The translations under genes were made by a program, and so were the position numbers. From Lentisalinibacter orientalis (GTDB lineage Bacteria; Pseudomonadota; Gammaproteobacteria; Steroidobacterales; Woeseiaceae): a stretch of DNA of 64,000 nt. The stretch spans positions 333,914-397,913 of the forward strand of contig NZ_JAPDRJ010000004.1 in NCBI RefSeq assembly GCF_040706535.1. Direction: 5' to 3'. Of this stretch, positions 54,039 through 62,800 are shown one piece after another. Numbering within the stretch: position 1 is the stretch's first letter; each line of letters begins with the position of its first letter. The notes beneath the pieces were generated by a model. That model worked only from the letters and a program-made list of their open reading frames with translations, was not told the DNA's origin and ran no database searches.

Positions 54039-55076
54039 TCAGTTCTGCATCGGGATGCTTTCGTCCCACCGGAAACCGATCCCGCCCGACTGCCAGATGC
54101 CTGCGCCGAAGGGGCTCGGTCCGGCAATGTTGATGCGGATCGGCAATCCAAAGCGGGGCGCCAGATCGCCGACGCCACGAACGGTGCTGCGATGCATGAT
54201 ACGCAGACCCTGTTCTGCCGCCGGCAAGTGGGCCTGGGGTGAGGCGCGATGCGCCACCGCCAGGTTGTCGATGAAGATGCAGTCGTTCTCCTCGTACTCG
54301 TAGGCAATCGCGTAGCCGTCCTCGAAGCCTGCATCGAGGATGTCCTTGTACTCATGGCAGAGCTGCGTCAGTTCTTCGGAACCGAGCAGTCGAAAACCAT
54401 CGCCGTCGCGAAGCTTCTCAATCACCGCACCGGTCATGCCCAGATGGAGCCAGACACTTTTCCGCCCGGAGATCGGGTGTTCATGCACGGCGGGATGGAC
54501 GACTCCCGAGGTGGAATTGACCGACGACAGACGGCGCCAGAATTCCTGCCGTTCCTCCGGGAGAGCGTCATAGGCCGCCCCCTGGTGAGCGAAATAGGTG
54601 CCTCCGCCTTTCTCGGCCGGGCGGACGATGTGGTAGCCGGCGTGGGAGAAGGTGTCCGGGTTGAAGCTGCCGTCGTTGTGCCACTGGGGACCCACCGCCG
54701 GGATGCCGTGGCGCCGATCGTTCGACAGGCGGAATATATGCTGGTTGGTACCCGGAGTCGCCGGATGAACCCCGTGCGTGCTGTGCAGTTCCTTGCCGCC
54801 CCACCAGCAGCTGACGCGGAGGAAATCGTCCACATCCAATGCTTCACTGGATTTGAAGACAATGAAGCCGCGGCTGGCCATTTCCTTTTCGAGGGCCTCG
54901 ATTACGTCGGGTGGTGGCGGGCGCTCGGATGACAAATCGATGCCGGACACCGCGGCCCCGATGGGATCGAGTGGGAGGATTGTTGCTCCCGCATTTTCGA
55001 TCGTCTCGACGCGTGACGGATCCAGGGGTGAGATCTTCGATGACGTGGTTTTTGGTACGCGATTTCTGTCGTTCAT
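54039..55076 (-). CDS. TauD/TfdA-family Fe(II)/2-oxoglutarate dioxygenase
   Basis: A 345-residue non-haem iron oxygenase: the first iron-ligand pair HxD in QWHNDGSF (about 135), the later histidine in NLAVAHRASPQAH (about 280) and the 2-oxoglutarate-binding arginine in RIMHRSTVRG. Family features GAAVSGIDLSSERP and LEKEMASRGFIVFKSSEAL match the TauD start. Substrate unknown; candidates include taurine, sulfonates, other small acids or a tailoring role. The start is ATG 55076, with a weak candidate promoter (55119-55146). No adjacent sulfonate-transporter genes. Its base composition is intermediate between the flanks. Confidence 0.85.
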   Translation of the reverse strand: MNDRNRVPKTTSSKISPLDPSRVETIENAGATILPLDPIGAAVSGIDLSSERPPPPDVIEALEKEMASRGFIVFKSSEALDVDDFLRVSCWWGGKELHSTHGVHPATPGTNQHIFRLSNDRRHGIPAVGPQWHNDGSFNPDTFSHAGYHIVRPAEKGGGTYFAHQGAAYDALPEERQEFWRRLSSVNSTSGVVHPAVHEHPISGRKSVWLHLGMTGAVIEKLRDGDGFRLLGSEELTQLCHEYKDILDAGFEDGYAIAYEYEENDCIFIDNLAVAHRASPQAHLPAAEQGLRIMHRSTVRGVGDLAPRFGLPIRINIAGPSPFGAGIWQSGGIGFRWDESIPMQN

Positions 55077-55350
55077 GCAGTTCAGGGTAACGCAAGCAGA
55101 CTCGAAAAGACCAAGGCGGATATGCCGAAAAAAGTGCGAGGATCAATCGGGTCAGAAGATGCTGTCCCCGGGGCAATGGCGGAGTTCGTCCAACCCGCAA
55201 ATACATCTTGCAACCGGCAGAGGCCCACGCAGGTTCTTGCCCGTGTCGGCACGTCGAGTCGGTTCTTGGCGTTATGGTAGCTGGCAAGACTCGACTACAT
55301 AGTTCAATTACGCCACGTGGTACTTCCTTATTGCAGGCAGACATCCATAT

Positions 55351-55379
55351 TTGAGATTTTATGCCCACACGTTTAAAGA
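55351..55379 (+). promoter_or_regulatory. Candidate promoter for the beta-barrel gene
   Basis: TTGAGA, 17-base spacer, TAAAGA. The -35 box has one mismatch to consensus and the -10 box three, so the call is tentative. It would give a long leader of roughly 120 bases that contains both inverted repeats at 55402-55484. Confidence 0.35.
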
Positions 55380-55401
55380 GCAATCTTTAGATGGAGCCAC
55401 T

Positions 55402-55484
55402 GGCAATTGTCACGGTCCTACCGCAATTGCCCTCGCAGGATGCGACGGCGGTGGTGGTTTCCACTTCCGAGCATTTCACCACCG
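55402..55484 (+). repeat. Two inverted repeats in the leader of the beta-barrel gene
   Basis: GGCAATTG (55402-55409) / CAATTGCC (55424-55431) with a 14-base loop, and CGGTGGTG (55449-55456) / CACCACCG (55477-55484) with a 20-base loop. Both pairs are perfect. The second arm ends about 6 bases before the AAGGAAA ribosome-binding site, so folding could affect translation. Confidence 0.5.
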
Positions 55485-55502
55485 ATAGAAGGAAATACCC
55501 AC

Positions 55503-56003
55503 ATGAAGAAATTTGTTCTCGCCATCGCTCTATGCGCAATCTCACTCCCAGCTGCCGCTCAATGGGTAGTAGGTGGTGGATACGTAAACCTGTCAGATGA
55601 AGAGGGCGACATCGATGTCAGTCTTGGTGCCATCTACGGGTCGGTCGGCTACCTGATTGAAGGGGAGGGCAATTTTAGTTTCCTTCCTGAACTGCGCATC
55701 GGTTTCGGTATCGCCGACGATACCGTGCTAGGTGTGGACGTCGAAATCGACAGTTTCTTGGCACTGAGTCTACGGGGACAGTACACATTCGATTCAGGGC
55801 TCTACCTATTCGCCGGCCCATCCTATGCTCGACTTGAGCTGACTGCGTCAGCCGGTGGCTTTTCTGCCTCGGAGGACGATTGGGAATTCGGCGTTGGCGG
55901 CGGTGCAGGGTACAAGTTTACCGAGCAACTCTGGGGTGAGCTCGGTTACGAAACTTACGACGGTACCGATGCCTGGGGCATTGGCGTCAAGTACGCGTTC
56001 TAA
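55503..56003 (+). CDS. Small outer-membrane beta-barrel protein
   Basis: A 166-residue exported protein with a Sec signal peptide (MKKFVLAIALCAISLPAAAQ) and a mature chain of alternating hydrophobic strands (YGSVGYLIEGEGNFSFLPELRIGFG, SFLALSLRGQYTF, GLYLFAGPSYARLEL, WEFGVGGGAGYKF, LWGELGYETYDGTDAWGIGVKYAF) ending in aromatic Phe, typical of an eight-stranded OmpX/OmpA-like barrel. RBS AAGGAAA upstream of ATG 55503. Alone in a less GC-rich region. Substrate or partner unknown. Confidence 0.75.
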   Translation: MKKFVLAIALCAISLPAAAQWVVGGGYVNLSDEEGDIDVSLGAIYGSVGYLIEGEGNFSFLPELRIGFGIADDTVLGVDVEIDSFLALSLRGQYTFDSGLYLFAGPSYARLELTASAGGFSASEDDWEFGVGGGAGYKFTEQLWGELGYETYDGTDAWGIGVKYAF

Positions 56004-56019
56004 GGACAGTCTCGCTACT

Positions 56020-56101
56020 CGCACGGCTCGCAGGGCGGTGTTGACTCAAAGGTACTGCCCTATAGCAGTAATACTCGGTCAAACCAACTGCGAGTCGTGC
56101 G
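56020..56101. repeat. Long imperfect inverted repeat downstream of the beta-barrel gene
   Basis: CGCACGGCTCGCAG (56020-56033) is inverted at 56088-56101 (CTGCGAGTCGTGCG) with 13 of 14 pairs Watson-Crick and one G-T pair. Inside, GGGCGGT (56034-56040 region) pairs with ACTGCCC (56054-56060) apart from one G-T pair. It starts 17 bases after the stop. It has no T-run, so it is not a standard terminator. Could be a structured RNA, an ancient mobile-element end or a bidirectional terminator for convergent genes. Confidence 0.6.
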
Positions 56102-56287
56102 CTAGGGCGCTGCCGGCTTTAGTCATCGTCCCCGAACTCCTTCCAGGAAGCACCGGCCCTCCGGGCTGTTAATTTCAGTGCCCAAACTTATCGTGACAAG
56201 GGCGCTTGAAGCTCGACTTCACGTCTCCAATCAATCTGCCAGAACGCAAGGTGCCGGGCTCGGTGTCAATGCAGGCTAGCGCAGCAG

Positions 56288-57127
56288 CTAAAGAGCTGTG
56301 TTTGCATACAAAACCGAATATTCGGCAGGGCGGTTCTCGACATAGGGAAGATAATGGGAATACCGTTCATCATCGAGATCGAACAAGCCGTATTCGCCAC
56401 TGACCAGTAGGTCGCGCTCATCGATTTCTGGTGCGCGATCAACGAAGACCCGGGCTACAAAGGGCAGGCCACCAGCTGCTGATTCCGTTAGAAGGAGACC
56501 ACTGAATGCCGGATCTTCCGGATTGCTCGAAAGCAAGCAACTCATTTGTCTCAGAATGGGGCTAGGGGAAACGAAGGTTGCCTTCCGGTCTTTAGGGAAG
56601 ATGTAGCCCTCATGTCGGAGGACGCGACCTTTGCGTTGCGGACTGTTAGCGATCGGACTCGGAATGGCCTCTACATGCAAGAAGCCCGGGATGTCTCCGG
56701 GCAGGCGAAGAATTCGGAGATGGGTGACCAGGATCTCCCGTGAGTCCGTAGTGATACGGACGCACTTGTAGTGTCCCTTATATAGTCTCAGGAAATCTGT
56801 ATTTCTCGACGTCGATACCCCGAGCAGGCGTCGAAGTGTGCCGTAGAAGTTTCCCGCCAACGCTGCCGCAGATGCTACCTCCGCTTCACTGTTATGGATG
56901 ATGCGAAGGAGATTCTCTATCTGCTGGGCTGTCGTATCACGAATCTGGCAGTTCTCAGGATCGCCAAAAATCCGGTAGAGAGTCCGTCGGCTTGGGATCA
57001 CGCCGATGAGATCGGGATTATCGGAAACCGATGACCAGTTCATCTGTTCCCGTACCTCCAAGAGACGATCAATCAGCCTTCTTTTTTCTGCGCTCGAATA
57101 CAGCTTGCGATAGCCCGGATCTTCCAT
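56288..57127 (-). CDS. Protein of unknown function, possible regulator
   Basis: A 279-residue soluble protein without recognised family. The first 90 residues are helical and carry VIPSRRTLYRIFGDPENCQI, a pattern that could be the turn of a DNA-binding motif, and TTAQQIENLLRIIHNSE. A beta-rich second half follows (VRITTDSREILVTHLRIL, SGEYGLFDLDDERYSHYLPYV). The C-terminus ends YSVLYANTAL. Codon use is less GC-rich than in the left part of the window. It faces away from the YccF gene. Coding status is supported by an intact frame and composition; function unknown. Confidence 0.6.
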   Translation of the reverse strand: MEDPGYRKLYSSAEKRRLIDRLLEVREQMNWSSVSDNPDLIGVIPSRRTLYRIFGDPENCQIRDTTAQQIENLLRIIHNSEAEVASAAALAGNFYGTLRRLLGVSTSRNTDFLRLYKGHYKCVRITTDSREILVTHLRILRLPGDIPGFLHVEAIPSPIANSPQRKGRVLRHEGYIFPKDRKATFVSPSPILRQMSCLLSSNPEDPAFSGLLLTESAAGGLPFVARVFVDRAPEIDERDLLVSGEYGLFDLDDERYSHYLPYVENRPAEYSVLYANTAL

Positions 57128-57417
57128 TGTTCCGTTGCTCGTCCTTCAGCAAATTTTCTGTTCCTTTGTGGCACAAACGTGGCACAAGTTTGGTACTAGA
57201 TTGCCCACTTAGCGGTTGCTAGCTTCTAACCGTGATGCGGGCAATCGATTGAGATCACTTTCCTAATGTGTCACCGGAGTTCGGGTGTTGCGGAATCAAG
57301 GACTGCGCTCGAAGGCTGCGAATCATTGGGGAAGATTGGCACAGTCGTAAAAGTTTGGCCATAAGCATTCTTGCCTAGATTCGCGGGTCGGAAAAACAAC
57401 AACAAGGAGCGGCAGCG
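57128..57417. other. Intergenic region between the unknown gene and the YccF gene
   Basis: 290 bases, AT-richer than average. It holds divergent promoters presumably for both neighbours; the best -10-like box for the rightward gene is TAGATT (about 57375) with a TTGGCC about 15 bases upstream, which is poor. An ATTGCCC/GGGCAAT pair (about 57201 and 57239) is present but widely spaced. No gene seen. Confidence 0.4.
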
Positions 57418-57882
57418 ATGAGAACACTTGGCAACATACTCTGGCATTTCCCCTTCCTGGGGTTCTTGAGTGCATTCATGACGTTCGTCTTCGGGGCCTT
57501 AATGGTGCTGCTCGTTGTGACGGCCCCCATTGGCCGAGGGCTGATTCAGTACAGCAAGTTTCTTTTGGCGCCATACACCAGGAAGATGATCCGCCGGAAA
57601 GACATGGGTGCGCAGAGCGACGGGCTGTGGAACAGGTACGAGTCCATCGTCGGAATTCTGTGGTTGCCGTTTGGACTCTTCCTGGCCTTGATGGTCGCGA
57701 TCCAGGTTGGCCTGGTGTTCATCAGCATCATCGGCATCCCTGTGGCGGTAGTGCTCGCCAAGTCGATTGGGACCTATCTTAATCCCGTCGGGAAGCTATG
57801 TGTCGAGCGTGAGGTGGCCGAGGAATTGGCTCGCGAAAAGGCACAGCAGACTATCTCTGCGGCTCGCGAAGGAGCTGTCTAA
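57418..57882 (+). CDS. YccF-domain inner membrane protein
   Basis: A 154-residue membrane protein of the YccF family. The signature positions are present: MRTLGNILWHFPFLGFLSAF at the start, TAPIGRGLIQYSKFLLAPY, and IVGILWLPFGLFLALMVAIQVGLVFISIIGIPVAVVLAKS. There are about four hydrophobic segments, then a basic/amphipathic tail rich in Glu, Arg and Ala. Function of YccF is unknown. The start has AAGGAG ten bases upstream. First of a rightward set that continues with the lipoprotein gene after 137 bp. Confidence 0.85.
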   Translation: MRTLGNILWHFPFLGFLSAFMTFVFGALMVLLVVTAPIGRGLIQYSKFLLAPYTRKMIRRKDMGAQSDGLWNRYESIVGILWLPFGLFLALMVAIQVGLVFISIIGIPVAVVLAKSIGTYLNPVGKLCVEREVAEELAREKAQQTISAAREGAV

Positions 57883-58019
57883 GCTGAAGCACGCCAGCGA
57901 TGCTAGTCACCGAGGTTGGACGCGACGCAGACGAATCATGGTATGCGTCGGATGTCGAAGCGTCTGAACTCGAGGATAGGGAATAGCAAAAGCAAGAAAT
58001 GGACGAAGGAGAGCAATGC

Positions 58020-58655
58020 ATGATCGTTAGGATAAGTGGGCTCGTGAAGCTTGGGGTTGGCCTCTCAATTGCCGGGATGTTGTCTGGTTGTGTTGCCGCT
58101 GCGCTCGTACCTGCGGCGCCGTTAGTCGGCGGGATGATGGGCCACAAGACAGAAGTCTTGATTGACGAGGCGACGGTTGATCCGCAATTCCGGGAGCTGA
58201 TGCCTGCCGTAAGCAAGATCGCCTTCATCAGCACAGATCCGACGACGGTATATGCAGCAGAGCACATGGAGCTGAACAGTGACTATCTCGTTTCTGTGGT
58301 TCCACCGCTGGAGGCCGCGTCGCCATCTCAGTCGAAACGCTACATGGAAGAAGTCTGCGAAGGCTCCGAGAAGCCGGACGTAGTATTCGGCTTTCAGACA
58401 CCGCAGACCGATGCAGGCACCGGTACGACCGTGAGGGGTGTCCTGACAGGCCGGGCGGTGTTCGACGTTACCATGCTGACGGATGTGCTCCGTTGCGACA
58501 CGGGCTGGAGATCCCAGTTCACGACGGTTGGTCGCATCAGCCAGGGTGTCTACAACGCCGATCAGACACAGATAAACCAGATATTGGGGCAGGAATTCTC
58601 AGGGGCTTTGTTGCGCCTGGCGGGCAAGATGCCGCCGTTGGAGGGAGGTGCGTAG
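58020..58655 (+). CDS. Lipoprotein of unknown function
   Basis: A 211-residue lipoprotein starting at ATG 58020 (AAGGAG eight bases upstream), signal sequence RISGLVKLGVGLSIAGMLSGC with lipobox LSGC. The mature domain has ALVPAAPLVGGMMGHKTEVL, VAAEHMELNSDYLVSVVPPLEA-like text with PDVVFGFQTPQTD, then FDVTMLTDVLRCDTGWRSQFTTVGRISQGV, ending in a helix (ILGQEFSGALLRLAGK). Likely outer-membrane-attached. No family recognised. Second of the rightward envelope genes. Confidence 0.65.
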   Translation: MIVRISGLVKLGVGLSIAGMLSGCVAAALVPAAPLVGGMMGHKTEVLIDEATVDPQFRELMPAVSKIAFISTDPTTVYAAEHMELNSDYLVSVVPPLEAASPSQSKRYMEEVCEGSEKPDVVFGFQTPQTDAGTGTTVRGVLTGRAVFDVTMLTDVLRCDTGWRSQFTTVGRISQGVYNADQTQINQILGQEFSGALLRLAGKMPPLEGGA

Positions 58656-58761
58656 CAGGCATGGAGGCTACTTCGAACTTCGAATAGCCGAGGCTCGCGA
58701 ATGCCTCAACCAAGTTGCGATATACGCGGCGCCTTTCACAAGAACTTTCAGGAATAGAACA

Positions 58762-59346
58762 ATGATAATGAAAAATCGCTCATGCTATTTACGAGGTTTG
58801 ACGCTCGTTCCCGCTCTCCTGCTCCTCTCCTTGTCTGCTCACGCCCTGCCGGCCCTTAGCTTTACGGAAACTGATGAAGGCGCGTTCACCCGCTATGACT
58901 TCGTGCTGGATGCGGAGCCAGGGGATTTGATTTTTGAATTAGCACTCGACCTGAGCGTGGCTGAAAGTTCCGTCATCGACGTCTTTTCGCCAGTGAATTG
59001 GGGGTCGCTAAGTGATCCGTTTGCGCCGGGCTTTCTAGCGTTCGGCGATAACGGTTCAGGCGGAACATTCGTTTCTGCCTCCGCGGATTTTGGCTCGGAG
59101 TTGTTTGGGCCAGCGCGTCTGTCTGGCTTTGGCGTAAGGACATCCGAGTTAATCAGCGATCCGATCAGCTTCTCACTGAATTTTGGTGTGGAGACCTTTT
59201 TGGCACAACGGATAACGGATGAGCCATCCGCGGTGCCAGAGCCTGGCACGCTGCCTCTGATGGGGCTGGCACTAATCGCGCTCGTGGTCAGATCCAGAAA
59301 GCGGAAGCGGATATCAACGCGTTCGCTATTGCAGGTGCAACTATGA
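58762..59346 (+). CDS. PEP-CTERM sorting-signal protein
   Basis: A 194-residue exported protein: Sec signal peptide (LRGLTLVPALLLLSLSAHALP), a beta-rich mature domain with FTETDEGAFTRYDFVLDAEP and FSPVNWGSLSDPFAPGFLAFG, and a C-terminal PEP-CTERM tripartite signal: VPEPGTLPLMG, a hydrophobic helix (LALIALVV) and a basic end (RSRKRKR). Such proteins are processed and exported to the cell surface or extracellular matrix by an exosortase (EpsH), which is not in this window. Start ATG 58762, with CAGGA nine bases upstream. Overlaps the next gene by four bases (ATGA). Confidence 0.85.
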   Translation: MIMKNRSCYLRGLTLVPALLLLSLSAHALPALSFTETDEGAFTRYDFVLDAEPGDLIFELALDLSVAESSVIDVFSPVNWGSLSDPFAPGFLAFGDNGSGGTFVSASADFGSELFGPARLSGFGVRTSELISDPISFSLNFGVETFLAQRITDEPSAVPEPGTLPLMGLALIALVVRSRKRKRISTRSLLQVQL

Positions 59347-59798
59347 TTGGACAACGCCGGTTCACACAACGCTGCGTAACGCTTGCGTTACTGCTCACTC
59401 TCCTTTCGTTCACCTCTGTATCTTCGGCGGGGATCATTCAGCAACTGAACGAGAGTCAGTTGCTTCAAATAACCGAGTACAGAGTAAAGAGCATCGTTGT
59501 GACTGACGGCGTGCTCACCAAGACCTTCTCGATCATCGTGAGTAACAGTGGGGCCGATGCGCTCCGGCATGTTTACCTAGAGATAGATAGTGCCCCCGCG
59601 TATGTCTCAACATCGGGGCGGATCTATTTCGCGGAACTGGAGGCTGGAGCGATGCGGGAGAGTTCAGCCACAGTCACCTATTCTCTGAATACCGACTCCC
59701 ATAATGCAGCTCAACTTGAACTGGTATGGGAGATTCGAGCGGAACTGAATGGTGAAGAGAATGTTGATGAGGTTGCGGTAGCAGAACTGCTGGACTGA
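59343..59798 (+). CDS. Small exported protein, unknown
   Basis: A 151-residue protein with a Sec signal peptide (RRFTQRCVTLALLLTLLSFTSVSSAG) and a mature beta-sandwich-like chain: VKSIVVTDGVLTKTFSIIVSNSGADALRHVYLEIDSAPAYV, SSATVTYSLNTDSHNAAQLELVWEIRAELNGEEN. Its fold resembles Ig-like or conserved repeat domains. It is translationally coupled to the PEP-CTERM gene by an ATGA overlap. No lipobox. Function unknown. Confidence 0.7.
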   Translation: MIGQRRFTQRCVTLALLLTLLSFTSVSSAGIIQQLNESQLLQITEYRVKSIVVTDGVLTKTFSIIVSNSGADALRHVYLEIDSAPAYVSTSGRIYFAELEAGAMRESSATVTYSLNTDSHNAAQLELVWEIRAELNGEENVDEVAVAELLD

Positions 59799-59888
59799 CT
59801 TCGTACCCAGTTGAGCGATTGCTTGATCGCACTCAGGAAAAACCAAATACATTTCAGAGGATGCCGTGAGGCGTCGAGAGGGGAAGCA

Positions 59889-62800
59889 ATGATCAGTGCA
59901 GCAGGTGTCCAGAGCAAGCATCGCTTTGCGGTTACATATAGACTTCTTCTGCTTCTCCTTTTGGGGCCGGCGCATGTCGATGCCGAGATCGAGATAGAAA
60001 ACATCGATAGTTCACGGTTCCCGACGATCTACATTAACGCAAGAGCGAGCGAAAACGGTGTTGCAGTGCTAGACCTCAATGCGGGCAATTTCAGCATTGA
60101 AGAGGATGGCCGCAGCCAGTTACTTGATAGCTTCACAGCGCCAGGCATCGACGATGGAACGCGACGTGCAGATATCGTCTTCGTCGTTGATGTCAGCGGT
60201 AGTATGGGTGCTGAGATTGCAGACGTCCGGAATAATATTGCCGCCTTTGCGAGTGCTCTGGAGTCAAGCAGTGTCGACTTTGCCCTTGGGCTTGTGCGCT
60301 TTGGAAACAGTAGGGGAGAAAATCCCTTTATCTTCAACGATGGTGCACTTACATCCGATGTCGCGACATTCCAGGGGTTCGTCGATGGCCTAGTCGCGAG
60401 TGGCTCGTTCGAACCGTCTTTCCTCGCACTCCGCAAGGCAGCCACCGATATAGTATTTCGGGCGGGAGCGCAGAAGGTCTTTATTCTGATTACTGATGAG
60501 GATAGTGACGATAGGGAAAAGCTCGAGACAGTCAGCGTGCTTCTTGCTGCCGATGTTACCGTGCACGCGGCGGTCAATTGCTCAGCCGGGGCTTCAAACA
60601 CGGATTACTGCGACGGAACCAGTGTTCGCGCAGCAACGGGTGGACTGCTTTTTGGAGTCGAGGGCCCGTACGCGCCAATTCTGGACAGCATTGCTGCGGA
60701 TGCCGGTGGCACCTACGTCTTGCGTTACACGACGGACAACCCGGCAAAAGATGGGATTGAACGACGGGTCGATATTGGGGCGTCCATCGGCGGCGCGTCA
60801 GCCACTGATTTTGGATTCTATGTTCCTGGGGCAACACCAGTAATCAGACTGACGGAAGCGACGCGGACGCTGATTGCCACGGACTGGATCGAAGGCACGG
60901 AGCTGGCAATCGAGGTAGCTATCTCCGACGATGTGCCGCCCTCAGCCTCCAGAGCGCAACTTTTTTTCAGAGCAAAGGGGGCCGCCATTTCAGGGTTTGA
61001 GTCGGTCGCGATGAGCAATTCAGCTGGCAGTCTTTGGGAAGCAGCGATTCCTTCGCGCGTTGTATTGAGCCCCGGTGTGGAATTCTACGTTACTGCAACG
61101 GATGGTGAATCCACGTCGTCATTGCCGTCGGACATCAGCGGCGAACTACTGCAGATTGCGGTTACGCCAAATGAGGCGCCTATCATTAGCGGTCTAGAAC
61201 CGGTTGAGCCTCCGGAAGGCTATTTAAGAGGCGCACCAGTCCAAATAAACGCAACGGTTGAGGATTCTACAAATTCGATTGCGAGCGTCAGCTTGTTCTA
61301 CCGAGGTCGTGGTGATCTAGCCTACAAGGAATTGGCACGATCGTTTGACAGCCCAACGTTATCGGTAAACCTTGGATTTACAGTTCCGGGTGAGCAAACA
61401 GATATAGAGGTCCTTGAGTTCTATCTGGCTGCACGGGACGACTTGGGAATAACGCGGTTTTTCCCGATTGAGGGGGGCGACGCTCCCCGGTCGATCGAAC
61501 TTGAAGTGCCGGTGGAGCCGGGTGAAAAGAAACAGCAGATCATCTTTCTGCCTGGAATCTTAGGATCAAAATTGTTTGAACAGGGCGCCGGTATCATTGG
61601 CGATAACACGCGTTGGCCGTCGGTCGATGTCGATAAGGACTTACCGGCGCTGCAATTAGATGCAGATGGCACGGCGCCTGACGAGCGTCGCATTTTTGTA
61701 GATCAAAGCGAAGATGGGGTGATTTCAGAAACAGCGCCTCTCATTGGCACCAATATCTACAAGAGCTTTCTCTCGGATGTCGTTAACGGCGCCAACCCGG
61801 ACCTCAAGTGGACTGTCTTTGCCTACGATTGGAGGCTCGCGTTTGATGATCAAATGTGGCGCAAACTCGGCGATCGATCAATTTCACGCGATTTCACAAT
61901 TCTTCAGCTGCTGCGGAAGAAAATCGATGAGCTTGTAGAGATCGACAAAGATGGCAAGGTTGATATTGTCGCGCACAGCCTAGGTGGGCTCCTTACCAAA
62001 CGCTACGTCTCGGAATATCCAGAAACTAAGCTAGGTAAGCTTATATTGGTTGACAGTCCACAGCTGGGCACGCCGGCGGGGGCGTGGGCGGTGATGCATG
62101 GCGCTGGACAGCCCATACCAGGGTTCTTCAACATTGAAGATGAAAGGCGCGTATTCCGAAAAGTGTCAAGCTACTGGCCCACAGCCTATATTTTGCTCCC
62201 TCAACGCGCCTTTTTTGAGAATGTGGTTGAGGAAGTATTTAGCGACGAAATAGAAGAAGGCGAGACCGTGAGGACATTTCCTTATAAAGAAACGCCTCTG
62301 TTTGACTTCGAGATCGCCGCTGCTGAATGTGCAGGCCTTCCTTCGTATGACTGGTCTAGCGAGTTTCGTGAGGAAGACAACTTCGGCACCGGCGTCCAGA
62401 CTTGGGATGCGTGGACAAGGTTCTTCCGTAATCCTGGCGCCGTTGGTACAAACTCGCATGATGCGGTCTTTTCGAGTATACGGCCATTTATTGGAGAGGC
62501 CGATGCCAACCGTGTTAAGTTGTTTGAGGCTGGTGCTAGAGGATATGACAACTCTATCGGCCCTTCATGGTCCAAAGGCGATGTGGATCAGGTGTACCAG
62601 TTTGTTGGGCAGAACATTCAAACTCCCATTGGCCTGAGCTACGAGCTTACGGGCGGCGCATGCGGCCTGACGTACAGGGTAGAAGAGCGTCCGTTCGGCG
62701 ACGGCACGGTTGTGACGGAGAGCCAAGCGGCACTCGACGACGCAACTACCTTCTATATTGACTTGAACGCCGCAAACTTCTTTTTAGGATTCAACCGAAA

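Larger units (their letters stand above)
55077..55502. other. Intergenic region with structured leader of the beta-barrel gene
   Basis: 426 bases without a convincing gene. Weak candidate promoter for the leftward dioxygenase on the minus strand (TTGATC at 55146-55141, CATATC at 55124-55119, 16 bases between). Candidate promoter for the rightward gene: TTGAGA at 55351-55356, 17 bases, TAAAGA at 55374-55379. Downstream are two inverted repeats, 55402-55409/55424-55431 and 55449-55456/55477-55484, which would form hairpins in the leader. Composition becomes clearly less GC-rich from about 55080. Confidence 0.5.
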
